64,000 bases of DNA. It comes from Wolbachia endosymbiont of Armadillidium arcangelii. GTDB lineage: Bacteria; Pseudomonadota; Alphaproteobacteria; Rickettsiales; Anaplasmataceae. Positions 55,787 through 64,000 of this stretch are shown here, piece after piece; positions within the stretch are counted from its first letter, which is position 1, and each line of letters begins with the position of its first letter. Below the pieces are notes generated by a model, which saw only the letters and a program-made list of their open reading frames with translations, was not told the origin of the DNA and ran no database searches. The translations under genes and the position numbers were made by a program. The DNA lies in the NCBI RefSeq assembly GCF_040207875.1, contig NZ_CP157942.1, forward strand, positions 930,001 through 994,000, given 5' to 3'.

Positions 55787-56473
55787 TTACTGTTTATGAT
55801 AATAAAGATCAGCAGGAACTTTATAATGTAGAGTCTGATGTCGCCTTCTATAGTTATACCAAGCAACAAAATCATTTATTATAAGATTCAAATCTCTGAT
55901 ACTATTTGGTCTATAATAATATATAGCTTCTTGCTTTAAAGTTCTCCATAAGCGCTCAACAAATATATTGTCGAAGCAACGTCCTTTATGGTCCATACTG
56001 ATTTTAATATTAGCACGCTCTAATTCCATAATAAAGTTGTAGCAAGTAAACTGTACCCCTTGATCACTATTAAAAATCTCAGGTTTACCTTGTTTTAGAG
56101 CTTCTTTGAGAGTATAAAGGCAAAATCCAGCATCGAGATATGGTGATAATGAATGAGCAATAATATAGCGACTATACAAGTCCATTATTGCTACAAAATA
56201 GACAAACTTACCTTCTACCATAATATATGTTATATCAGTAGCCCATACCTGATTAACTCTACAAATAATCAAATCTTTGAGTAAATAAGGATATATTTTA
56301 TGCTTTTTTTCTTTAATACTTGTATTACATCTTTTTCTACAATACAGCCCACTAATCTTCATTTTTTTCATAATTCTTAAGATTTTTTTGTGATTGACTA
56401 CTACCCCACTCGCTATGATTTCAGCAGTAATTTTACGATATCCATAACGGCAATCAGAAGCCAATTGAATCAA
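55787..56473 (-). CDS. IS3-family transposase OrfB (DDE integrase)
   Basis: The ATG-started frame has 228 residues, but the reading is open further upstream to about 56625 (EISKKDRVRFIEKDSDLSIR, then ICRSSLYYRP). The full OrfB therefore arises by frameshift from orfA. It has the rve triad: Asp in WATDITYIM, Asp in IFNSDQGVQFT and Glu in FVERLWRTLK. The frame shows no stop. It joins strands during transposition. Confidence 0.9.
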   Translation of the reverse strand: MIQLASDCRYGYRKITAEIIASGVVVNHKKILRIMKKMKISGLYCRKRCNTSIKEKKHKIYPYLLKDLIICRVNQVWATDITYIMVEGKFVYFVAIMDLYSRYIIAHSLSPYLDAGFCLYTLKEALKQGKPEIFNSDQGVQFTCYNFIMELERANIKISMDHKGRCFDNIFVERLWRTLKQEAIYYYRPNSIRDLNLIINDFVAWYNYRRRHQTLHYKVPADLYYHKQ

Positions 56474-56612
56474 ATTTGCTACTTCACTTTCGTTATTAAT
56501 TATAGGCCTATAATATAAGCTAGATCTGCAAATCTCCAGTAAATCAGCCTGTTTCCTAATTGACAGATCAGAATCTTTTTCTATAAACCTTACTCTATCT
56601 TTTTTGCTTATT

Positions 56613-56891
56613 TCAGTAATTTTTTTTCAAATAACTATTTTCCACTGTCAATTCTCCTATTACTTTATGTAAACTTTCTATTTCTTGCGCTAAGATTCTT
56701 TGTTTTCTCGCACTTTCACTTTCTTCAACAAATAGGTCTTTTAACCTTGCCAATACTCTATCACGCCAATCATATAGATTTGTTGATGGTATTTTATATT
56801 CACTACATATCTCAGATGTGCTTTTTTGATTTTTTATTGCTTCCAAAGCTATCTTTGCTTTTAACTCTGGTTCATATTTTTTTGTTGCCAT
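56613..56891 (-). CDS. IS3-family OrfA (HTH)
   Basis: This 92-residue protein has an HTH (ALEAIKNQKSTSEICSEYKI, then STNLYDWRDRVL) followed by a leucine-zipper-like helix (EIESLHKVIGELTVENSYL). It binds IS ends. A run of eight A near its stop on the coding strand is a probable -1 frameshift site that makes the OrfAB fusion. Confidence 0.88.
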   Translation of the reverse strand: MATKKYEPELKAKIALEAIKNQKSTSEICSEYKIPSTNLYDWRDRVLARLKDLFVEESESARKQRILAQEIESLHKVIGELTVENSYLKKNY

Positions 56892-56979
56892 ACTTTTACC
56901 CCTTTACCTTCCTACTCGGATTAACCATTTTTTTTGGTCTAGTTTATGGGGTGCATTATACTATGTTCATGTCTGCAAA

Positions 56980-58212
56980 ATGGAGACACTGGAGGAAGCC
57001 TACAAGCTAACGAAGAAGAGTAATGGAGCACCAGGAATTGATGGAGTGACATTCGAATCAATAGAAGCAACAGACTTAAGAGGGTACCTCCAACAAATAA
57101 GACACGAGCTAATAACCAAAACCTATAGCCCAAATAGGAACCGGAGGAAGGAAATACCAAAATCTGAAGAAAAACTCAGAATGTTGAACATACCCTGCAT
57201 CCGGGATAGAGTAGTGCAAACAGCACTAAAGCTAATAATTGAACCAATATTCGAATCTGACTTTCAGGACGGATCATATGGATATAGACCAAAAAGAAAA
57301 GCGTGTGAAGCAATAAGCAGAGTAGCAAAAACAGCAATCGAAGGCAACACAAAATGTATTGACCTAGATCTGAAATCCTACTTTGATAACGTGCGACATC
57401 ATATTCTTATGGAGAAAATTGCAAAAAGAATAAACGATAAAGAAGTCATGCGCTTAATTAAGCTAATCCTCAAGATAGGAGGAAAACGAGGAATAGCACA
57501 GGGATCACCAATTTCGCCATTACTGAGTAATATATACCTAAATGAGGTAGACAAAATGCTAGAGAAAGCAAAAGAGGTGACTAAAGAGGGAAAATATCAA
57601 CATATAGAATACGCCAGATGGGCTGATGATTTAGTGATACTGATAAGTGGACACCCAAAATGGAAATGGCTAGAAAAATCAGTTTACAAAAGGGTACAAG
57701 AAGAATTAGCAAAACTAAAAGTAGAAGTAAATGAAGAAAAGACAAAAGTAATCAATCTAAAAGAAGGAAGAATATTCAGCTACTTAGGATTTGATTTTCG
57801 AAGGAAAATTACAAGACAAGGAAAGTGGAGCATACAAACAACACCACAGATGAAAGCACGGACAAACCTAATACGCAAGTTGAAGGAAATATTTCGCTGC
57901 TATAAGTCGCAACCAATAGGAAGAGTGATTCATATCATTAATCCAATATTGAGAGGGTGGGTAAACTACTTTAGGATTGGACACTCAAGTCGAACCTTCA
58001 GGTACGTGAAACAGTGGGTAATGAAGAAAGTAAGACGCAACTTAATGCGAGCCAGAAAAGCAAAAGGATTTGGCTGGAAGAAGTGGAGTAACGAATGGAT
58101 ATACCGAACGCTAGGTTTATATGAAGACTACAGAATAAGGTATTACGTTCCGAAAGCACTACCAGCACAATATGCTATAAACTTTGGTAAAGAAACTACT
58201 AGGGAAGCGTAG
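56980..58212 (+). CDS. ltrA: Group II intron reverse transcriptase/maturase
   Basis: The 410-residue protein has RT motifs from GAPGIDGVTF onward. They include YSPNRNRRKEIPKSEEKLR, FQDGSYGYRPKRKACEAI and the QGSPISPLLSNIYLNEVDK motif. The catalytic box here reads RWADDLVIL (WADD in place of the usual YADD, two Asp kept). A maturase X domain (IINPILRGWVNYFRIGHSS) closes it. No HNH endonuclease is present, as in class C introns. It copies and splices its intron. The start may have lost some upstream residues; the frame is open to about 56938 and reads YYVHVCKMETLEEA. Confidence 0.92.
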   Translation: METLEEAYKLTKKSNGAPGIDGVTFESIEATDLRGYLQQIRHELITKTYSPNRNRRKEIPKSEEKLRMLNIPCIRDRVVQTALKLIIEPIFESDFQDGSYGYRPKRKACEAISRVAKTAIEGNTKCIDLDLKSYFDNVRHHILMEKIAKRINDKEVMRLIKLILKIGGKRGIAQGSPISPLLSNIYLNEVDKMLEKAKEVTKEGKYQHIEYARWADDLVILISGHPKWKWLEKSVYKRVQEELAKLKVEVNEEKTKVINLKEGRIFSYLGFDFRRKITRQGKWSIQTTPQMKARTNLIRKLKEIFRCYKSQPIGRVIHIINPILRGWVNYFRIGHSSRTFRYVKQWVMKKVRRNLMRARKAKGFGWKKWSNEWIYRTLGLYEDYRIRYYVPKALPAQYAINFGKETTREA

Positions 58213-58235
58213 TGCGGAAAACTGCATGCTGCGTT
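58206..58235 (+). ncRNA. Group II intron domain V
   Basis: AGCGTAG (58206-58212) pairs with the 3' arm ending GCGTT (58229-58235). After a 2-base bulge (TG), TGCGG pairs with the CTGCA side below an A-rich loop. It starts with the conserved AGC catalytic triad. Position right after the maturase stop is usual. Domain V is the catalytic heart of group II introns. Confidence 0.75.
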
Positions 58236-58359
58236 TGATGAGGCGGGAGCTGGAAACGTAAATATGGGAATTTGGATTGAGGCCCATGATGAAAAATAAT
58301 GGATCAGCCACCAAACCCTAAAGAGGCGCGCCAGTTCCCGACCCTACGTTAGGTATTTA

Positions 58360-58866
58360 TTGATTTTATTAACTTGTTCGCTTTTATCGGGATGTGTTTC
58401 CTGCCCAAAAGCCACAGTCTGCTTCACGCCTGGAGAAAATTGCACCAACCTAATAATTGATTCTGTAGACTATGCTAAAAAATCTGTGTTGGTTCAAGCA
58501 TACCAATTTACCTCGAAGCCTATTGCTGAATCCTTGGTTCAAGCTAAAAAGCGTGGAGTTGATGTCATGGTTATTCTCGACGAATCGCAAGTTAGCTCAA
58601 AGTATAGTGTTATCAATGAGCTGTTTGAGCAAAAAATCCCAATTTGGGTAGACTTTAAACCAGCGATTGCTCATAGTAAAATAATGATTATTGATGATAA
58701 CAAAATAATAACTGGCTCTTTTAATTTCACCTATGCAGCTGAATCAAGAAATGCTGAGAATCTACTGATTATAACAGGGGATCCTCAATTAGTTGAGCAA
58801 TACATCGAAAACTGGAAGGATCGTCAATCTCAATCTGATCCTTATACACCAAAAGTAGAAGAATAA
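58360..58866 (+). CDS. Phospholipase D-like (PLD/Nuc) lipoprotein
   Basis: The 168-residue protein from a TTG has one HKD motif: AHSKIMIIDDNKIITGSFN (H-x-K-x4-D), as in Nuc-type dimeric PLD enzymes. The N-terminus is hydrophobic with a lipobox (LLSGC), suggesting export and lipid anchoring. The true start was probably upstream, since the frame runs on through RYLLILL into the intron 3' end, and the intron may have displaced it. It would hydrolyse phosphodiester bonds in lipids or DNA. It takes the place that patatin has in the first tail module. Confidence 0.85.
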   Translation: MILLTCSLLSGCVSCPKATVCFTPGENCTNLIIDSVDYAKKSVLVQAYQFTSKPIAESLVQAKKRGVDVMVILDESQVSSKYSVINELFEQKIPIWVDFKPAIAHSKIMIIDDNKIITGSFNFTYAAESRNAENLLIITGDPQLVEQYIENWKDRQSQSDPYTPKVEE

Positions 58867-59073
58867 TTACTTTAAATCAGCTTTAAGCTCATCCAATTCC
58901 TCAGAAAGATTTTTTACCCTTTCCTCAAGTACTAATACTTTTTCCATTAAACCATATTCAATAAGTTTATCGTGAAATTGTACCCTTGAGTCTAGCTTGG
59001 ATAACCACCATATCAATGCTACGGTTTGGATTAATATGGTAATAATTACTGTAATTGGGATTTTTTTTAGCAT
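58867..59073 (-). CDS. Small membrane coiled-coil protein, module 2
   Basis: The 68-residue protein has a single hydrophobic helix (IPITVIITILIQTVALIWW) and a charged coiled coil (LEERVKNLSEELDELKADLK). It is a clear paralogue of 22188-22403. Its stop abuts that of the convergent PLD gene. A holin or spanin-like role is possible. Confidence 0.7.
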   Translation of the reverse strand: MLKKIPITVIITILIQTVALIWWLSKLDSRVQFHDKLIEYGLMEKVLVLEERVKNLSEELDELKADLK

Positions 59074-59214
59074 ATTTTTTACTGATTATAAAGTAATTGC
59101 AAATTACTGATAAAAGAAGAAATATGTTCAGTTTCTATATTTTGCTGTGGTAGTCACTATTTGAATTCGTATTGCTCTTCTGCAGATCCTTATGACTCCA
59201 ATATATCTTTGATT

Positions 59215-59757
59215 TTATTTGCTATTTTTGAGCGAGCCTTCTGCATTGGAAAGTAGTTTTATTACTTCTCTGTATTGCTTGTTTTTATCTTTATTACGTT
59301 CTTCTGATATTACAGCCATGCTTCTAGGTGTTCTTCCATCTTTAGCTACAGCACTAGGATCTGCTCCTTTGTCTAATAAAAATTTAACAATTTCCAAACG
59401 TCCTTGATCTGCAGCATAATGCAGCGGTGTCCATCCCTCACACCCCCCAGAAGCGCCTATATCAGCTCCTTTTTGTACTAGAAAATCCACAACTTCTAAA
59501 CAACCTGCCTCTGAAGCATAATGTAATGCTGTTAATTTAGGAACCTGCACATTAACATCTAATAGATTTTCTACCAAAAGTTTTACAACCTCTAAGTTAC
59601 AATTTTCAGAAGCAATTTGTAGTACTGTTTTATAATTACTCACAGCTTTACTCTTTGTATAGCAACATGTAACAACAACACATATAATTGTTATCATAAG
59701 CCATAGAAAATTTATCTTATTCTTTATGTTCTTACTTATTTTGTTCATGTCTAACAT
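59215..59757 (-). CDS. Membrane-anchored ankyrin-repeat protein, module 2
   Basis: This 180-residue protein has a hydrophobic segment near residues 15-33 (FLWLMITIICVVVTCCY) and three ankyrin repeats (WTPLHYAADQGRLEIVKFLL). It shares most residues with 21435-21971, including SENCNLEVVKLLVENLLDV. It follows gene D as in the first module. Confidence 0.82.
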   Translation of the reverse strand: MLDMNKISKNIKNKINFLWLMITIICVVVTCCYTKSKAVSNYKTVLQIASENCNLEVVKLLVENLLDVNVQVPKLTALHYASEAGCLEVVDFLVQKGADIGASGGCEGWTPLHYAADQGRLEIVKFLLDKGADPSAVAKDGRTPRSMAVISEERNKDKNKQYREVIKLLSNAEGSLKNSK

Positions 59758-59794
59758 TTTTTTAGAATTAAATAATCATTTGCTTAAGTTTCAT

Positions 59795-60760
59795 TTAAAT
59801 AGCTTTGCTCACTTTTGCCTCTACTATAGTTTGATATCCTCTATTATTCAGAATATGTTCTGCCCTGCTGATTACCCATTCGCCTTCAATTTCCTGACAA
59901 AATCCTGAAAGACTGATCTTAGCTTCTGCAAATAATTCTGGATTACCAGGAACAGTTACATTTAAATTTGATGTACTACGTTTTAGTTGTTTTAACTTAG
60001 CTGCTGCTGCACTAATTGCTGATTCTGCGGTAGAGTAAAGCGTTTGCAGGGTATAACTTGGACTCTCATTTCCCACTTTCTCTTCTATAGTTTCTCCCTT
60101 CTCATAACTGTGCCATTTTGCAATAACAGATCCATATTTGTTACGCACATTAAAATTTACCTCCCAATTTATAATATCTTTAGGTGTCAATACTGTTGTA
60201 CCTAACATCTTTCCAGTCGCTGATCTTGCTTCTCCCTTCGGAATAAAAATTATATATCCTCCTGCTGGTTTTACTAGTGCATCATATTTTTTGCCTAATC
60301 CTTCCAAAAAACTCATGTCGCTTTCATCTGCTTGAATGGTATGTGGTATAAATATATTTTCAAATCTTTCAGCGACTTTACCTTCATACCCATGTTCTTG
60401 TGCTATTTCTTTAATCAAATCTCCCAAGGTAATGTCTTTCCATTCCTTTGATTTTCTTTCCTTTAATGATCCTCTTAAACTTGCAGCGTCACATTTTATT
60501 CTTAAAGTTTGTGGTGGACTTTGTATTGTAATTTGATTTGCCTTATATACCCCCATAGGTAATAAACCTGTTTCTTTATATCCTAGAAAAACCTGTAAAT
60601 TGCCCTTAAGTTCTAAAGCGCTAGAGCTATAATTAATACATATCTCAGCTTCGTCACTTGTAGTACCTGATCCATCAGTGACACGTAGTAATATTAAACT
60701 CTTTTTTAAAACCTCTGTTACTGGGTTATTTTTTGCTACTATATCAAAATCTGGTGTCAT
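59795..60760 (-). CDS. Phage late control protein D-like, module 2
   Basis: The 321-residue protein is a homologue of 20472-21422, with the same TLGDLIKEIAQEHGYEGKV and GNPELFAEAKISLSGFCQ stretches. The overall text differs at roughly one residue in three, so it belongs to a distinct WO lineage. It is intact and overlaps the X stop by four bases. Confidence 0.9.
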   Translation of the reverse strand: MTPDFDIVAKNNPVTEVLKKSLILLRVTDGSGTTSDEAEICINYSSSALELKGNLQVFLGYKETGLLPMGVYKANQITIQSPPQTLRIKCDAASLRGSLKERKSKEWKDITLGDLIKEIAQEHGYEGKVAERFENIFIPHTIQADESDMSFLEGLGKKYDALVKPAGGYIIFIPKGEARSATGKMLGTTVLTPKDIINWEVNFNVRNKYGSVIAKWHSYEKGETIEEKVGNESPSYTLQTLYSTAESAISAAAAKLKQLKRSTSNLNVTVPGNPELFAEAKISLSGFCQEIEGEWVISRAEHILNNRGYQTIVEAKVSKAI

Positions 60761-60966
60761 TCATCTAAAATATTTATAACAGATTCTTTCAATATTCTCT
60801 GAATTTTAGGAAGCTTAATTTTTAATCCAGCGGGCAAAAAGCTTCCGTATTTTGCAAGGCCTGGATTTTCAAGCAATACTTCCTCCACTGCTCCACTACT
60901 GTATCCATAATGTTTCCAGCAAATCAGATCTAACATTTCGTTTTTTTTGGTGTAATAATAAATCAT
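60757..60966 (-). CDS. Phage tail protein X-like, module 2
   Basis: This 69-residue homologue of 20262-20471 has NEMLDLICWKHYGYSSG and LPAGLKIKLPKIQR. It overlaps U and D by four bases each, in the same order as module 1. Confidence 0.88.
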   Translation of the reverse strand: MIYYYTKKNEMLDLICWKHYGYSSGAVEEVLLENPGLAKYGSFLPAGLKIKLPKIQRILKESVINILDE

Positions 60967-61301
60967 TTATTGTAACTTTTTAACTTCAAAATAAACTCAA
61001 TTTTTCTTGGTTTTCCATCAGGAAAAAATAATATCTGTTTTTCTTCTACATTAGTAATGACAAAATCTCCAAGCACATTTCCTGAATTATCAACTAGAAC
61101 TTGAGTATCACGTATATTTTTTAGCTGTTCTAAGCCATTACTCTGATAACGTGGATAAATCACTCCTGTCAGATCAATACATTCAATTCCTGAGCCAATG
61201 TTTTGTAGCAACGTTTTTTCAATACATTCAATTGTATACCACCTTTTTTCTTTACTGTATCTTAGGCTTATTGGTTGCTTACATTTTCCAAGCAACATCA
61301 A
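60963..61301 (-). CDS. Phage tail protein U-like, module 2
   Basis: This 112-residue homologue of 19918-20265 has KRWYTIECIEKTLLQNIGSG and a final RKIEFILKLKSY. It overlaps the tape measure stop by four bases and appears intact. Confidence 0.85.
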   Translation of the reverse strand: MMLLGKCKQPISLRYSKEKRWYTIECIEKTLLQNIGSGIECIDLTGVIYPRYQSNGLEQLKNIRDTQVLVDNSGNVLGDFVITNVEEKQILFFPDGKPRKIEFILKLKSYNK

Positions 61302-63583
61302 TGTAACTCTTCAACTATATCAAAAAGTGCCCCACGTGCTTGTTCTCTAAATCGTTCTATTACTGCATCAGCAACACTGCGCACATCTTCAGATTTAATG
61401 TTGATATTAAACGTTTGATAGAATGCTTGGTTATATACTTTCGATTCGCTATTTTCACATCTACTTTTCTTGAATGCTTTCTCAACTTCTTCTTGTTCTA
61501 TAGCTCTTTTTTCTTCTATAACACCTTTAACTTTAAAACTCTCAAAATTGCCTTTACTATTTTCTGAAAATTGTTTAATAGCACTATTACTTGTCAATGG
61601 GTTTCCGTTACTGAAAATGCTATTTTTAGAAAGCTCATTAACAACATTTCCATTGCTTTCAAATTTTCTAATCGGGCTATTCTCAGCAAATATGCTACTA
61701 ACTGTATTTCCCATCCATGAAAAAGCTTTTCCTATAGGTTCAATGAGTGATTTCCAAAAGCTAGAGAAAAAGTCTTTCACTTTTTGCCAGTTAGTTAGAA
61801 CATAAGCTGCACCAGCAACAAGACTCGCTATTAAAAGTCCAATTGGGTTAGTCATTACAGCGAGTGTTATTGCTCTTAGCCCTGTTATTACTGCAGGAAA
61901 AACTATACTTGATAAAGATGAAAATGTTGTCAGTATTGTTGCTTTAAGACCAAAAATTGTACTTCCTAATAAAGTAATTCCATAGCCTAATCCCACTACT
62001 AAGACTTTCAAACTTATCAAAGCTGCTAAAGTACTCATGATTGCCGTAGTTAAAGTTGGATATTTTTCTGCAAAAGAAGCTATACGCTCTGTTATTGCTT
62101 TCAAACTTCCATCTACATAATTTAAAGTAGGCAACATTACTGACCCTAGATTCATACCAGCTTCAAATACTGCATTTTTAAGTAATTGTAATTTATTAGC
62201 TGTAGTATTTGCCCGATTGTTAAATTCGTCCTACATTGAAGCGTTATATTTTTCTTTATCAGCTAAATGTTCAATAGCTTTCTTGTAAATGTCTAAGCTT
62301 CCTACTAAAAGAGCAATGTCATCTTGAAACCCAGCACTAAATAGATTCATAAGAATACCGGCACGCTCTTGGTCATCTATTTTTTTTAAAGTTTCAAGAA
62401 ATTGCAATATTGCCTCTTGAGGATTTTTTTTAATAGTTTGTTCGAGCTCTTCTATACTTGTTCCCATCTCATCTAATGCATCGTGAAATTCAGGACTTTA
62501 CTCCCTTGCGGTCTGTAGTTTACTAAGAAAGTTATTTATAGCAGTTGCTGCTTTTTCAGGTTGTTTACCTAAACTTATGAACGCACTTGCTAAGCTACTT
62601 GCTTGATCAATTTCTAAACCAAACTGTTTAGCATTACCACCAATTCTATTCAGTGTAAGAACCATTTCCTTAGCTTTAGCAGCAGTATTATCTGAAAGAT
62701 GGTTTATTATGTTACCTACATTTTCCATACCATCAACTTTAATTCCATAGACATTGGATATTTTTGCAATAGCATTACCAGCTTCTTCTGCCGACATATC
62801 AAACGCTGTGGTCATTTTGGCAACTACTGTTGTAAACTTTATAAGATCATTTTTGTCAATACCAAGTTGACCACCACTTGCAGCTATTTGTGCTAATTCT
62901 GCAGCTGACAAGGGTATTTCCCGAGATAATTTTTTGAGCTCTTGAGCAAATTTACTAGCTTCGTCTTTTTTATCATTAAACCTTACTACTTTTTTAACAT
63001 CAGCCATAGCCGATTCAAAATCAATAGCAACTTTGATTGGCGCTGCAAGCGTTAGCCCTAGCCCAATAGTTTCTATAATTTGTGACTTAAAATGTGCTTT
63101 GCTTGCTAAAAAACTTTGGTGACTACGTATTGCAGACCCAAGCTTACCATACTTACCTTTTAGCACTTCAATAGAAGAACCAAGTTTATATTGATCACTT
63201 ACTAATGACTTAATATTTCTTCCACTTTTCCTTACTTCTTCATTAAATGAATGCAAAGCATCTCTCTTTTTCAAATATGCTTCTTTTGCTTTTGTTGCAG
63301 AAAACTTAGCTTTATCAAACTCAGCTTTTAAAGTTTTGCTTGGTTTCTCTATTGCTTTCATTTGTTTAGCTAAAGATTTTACCTGATCCTCAAAACCTTT
63401 CCATGACCTTCTGCTAGTTAAAACATCACTACCCAACTGCTTAAACTTTGATACTGATTTTAAAGATGAATCAAGCTTTCTTATATTCTCACCAAGACGG
63501 GTAAGTTGACTACTGCTTCCCTTTATTACAGTATTAAAACTGCCATCAAGTACCGCACCTATTTTTATCGATAATACTGACAT
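61298..63583 (-). pseudogene. Tape measure protein, module 2, with two in-frame stops
   Basis: One continuous reading frame from the ATG at 63583 to 61298 is cut by TAA at 62498-62500 and TAG at 62231-62233. The text on both sides stays in phase (QTARE, stop, SPEFHDALDE; and NASM, stop, DEFNNRANTTANK). Both stops can come from a C-to-T change in a Gln codon. The pieces are 62498-63583 (361 residues), 62231-62467 and 61298-62155. Full length would be about 761 residues, close to the 769 of module 1. The N-terminal 176 codons match module 1 fully. Confidence 0.88.
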
Positions 63584-63821
63584 TTGAACTCCCTAGCTAA
63601 TTTGCTCCATAAAATAAACTCACTAATCTCCATATCAAGAATGTGCTCAACTCCACCACCTATGATAGAGCCAAGCACTAGTATTTCTAATCTCAAGTTT
63701 TTTGGATAATCGGTGAAAAAAAATCCTTTAATACCTCTTGCACTTTCACATAATCAGCAATATCTAACTCTTCAATCGCTTCTTTTGCAACTGATGTCAA
63801 ATTGGCAGTCAAAGTTACTTC
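63057..63821 (-). repeat. 765-bp inverted repeat, copy 2
   Basis: Reverse complement of 17369-18133, covering the end of gpE, E' and the start of the tape measure. The gpE part upstream (63822-63950) and the tape measure part below 63057 differ clearly from module 1. Confidence 0.85.
63565..63696 (-). CDS. gpE'-like frameshift product, module 2
   Basis: This is the same 43-codon TTG frame as 17494-17625, identical in sequence because it lies in the 765-bp block. It overlaps the gpE stop and the tape measure start, and keeps the six-A run. Confidence 0.55.
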   Translation of the reverse strand: MRLEILVLGSIIGGGVEHILDMEISEFILWSKLAREFKCQYYR

Positions 63822-63950
63822 TTTACTAAGGTCACTACCATTTAAGCGTTCAATTGCAAGATAGTCTCTAACTTTTGGACGTCTAACAGTAAGTTCTGAG
63901 ACAGAAATTCCATCAACTGTTATTGGGTTATTAAGTGTTATAGTGTGCAT
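63693..63950 (-). CDS. Phage tail assembly protein (gpE-like), module 2
   Basis: The 85-residue protein differs from module 1 only in the first 44 codons, where it has QTITL to HTITL, RINGSD to RLNGSD and several silent changes. AAGGAGG before the ATG is a strong ribosome site. The tube and sheath genes of this module must lie to the right, outside the window. Confidence 0.85.
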   Translation of the reverse strand: MHTITLNNPITVDGISVSELTVRRPKVRDYLAIERLNGSDLSKEVTLTANLTSVAKEAIEELDIADYVKVQEVLKDFFSPIIQKT

Positions 63951-64000
63951 TACTTCCTCCTTAAAAATAAAATTTCAAATAAGTTTTTATATTCCTAAAA

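Larger units (their letters stand above)
55737..56955 (-). mobile_element. IS3-family insertion sequence, approximate bounds
   Basis: It contains orfA (56613-56891) and orfB (55787 to about 56625) in the usual overlapping order. Proposed ends TGTTGATAAATACGTCGACA on the left and the inverse of TGCACCCCATAAACTAGACC on the right are similar but imperfect. No target duplication could be confirmed, because the left flank is another IS and the right flank is a truncated intron. Confidence 0.55.
56956..58340 (+). mobile_element. 5'-truncated group II intron
   Basis: This contains a maturase gene and a recognisable domain V, but only about 25 bases precede the maturase ATG. The several hundred bases of domains I-III expected upstream are missing. 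The IS3 element abuts the 5' side. The 3' end lies between the domain V and the phospholipase D-like gene, near 58340. It cannot splice or retrohome by itself. Confidence 0.75.

Overview
The window looks like Wolbachia DNA carrying prophage WO sequence. The evidence is an AT-rich base composition and a P2/lambda-like mosaic of phage genes in the WO order. There are also many ankyrin-repeat genes, a serine integrase next to a DUF2924 gene, RadC and double-HTH regulators, Rpn nucleases, and a dense load of IS4, IS5, IS3, IS630 and group II intron sequences. No housekeeping gene, tRNA or rRNA was seen. Names rest on recognising motifs and families by eye; no database search was run.

Layout. (1) 1-5218: replication and regulation. 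A truncated primase-type gene runs leftward off the window. A rightward operon follows: sigma-like factor, AAA ATPase, RepA-type helicase, a possible ssDNA-binding protein and a primase-helicase fusion. (2) 5358-7662: an overlapping leftward pair of unrecognised genes. (3) 7834-16637: tail fibre/baseplate-associated genes, with the DUF4815 gene split by a complete IS4-family element (9748-11322, 11-bp target duplication), then tail sheath. (4) 16659-22403: tail tube, gpE/E', tape measure, U, X, D, a membrane ankyrin protein and a small membrane coiled-coil protein, followed by a patatin phospholipase (22419-23348). (5) 23400-42278: a eukaryotic-association-type accessory region. It holds duplicated HTH regulators in several states of decay, RadC, Rpn nuclease and its remnants, a 1500-residue Ulp1-protease/helicase/ankyrin protein, nested transposon debris, an ankyrin protein and a leucine-rich-repeat protein. 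(6) 42518-54760: leftward WO core. Read in the direction of transcription it runs terminase fragment, gpW, portal, S49 protease, decoration protein, capsid E, connector and tail-completion genes, V, PAAR, W, J, I, two ankyrin genes, DUF2924 and serine recombinase. (7) 54762-58340: a pile of ISL2-type IS5, IS3 and truncated group II intron sequences that cut the terminase gene. (8) 58360-64000: a second, inverted tail module (gpE to D, ankyrin, membrane coiled-coil) that ends in a phospholipase D-like lipoprotein instead of patatin.

The genes add up to parts of at least two WO genomes rearranged together. Head, baseplate and recombinase are nearly complete, but the terminase is truncated, the DUF4815 tail gene is interrupted, and the second tape measure has two in-frame stops. 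Autonomous particle production from this locus alone is therefore unlikely. A 765-bp block identical in every stretch compared lies between the two inverted tail modules and is flanked on both sides by diverged homologous sequence, which suggests gene conversion. Other notable points are a pair of covarying hairpins in the decoration-protein leader, a C-terminal domain shared by two unrelated accessory proteins, a C-terminal helical module shared between Rpn nucleases and HTH regulators, and the absence of recognisable cif genes beside the integrase.
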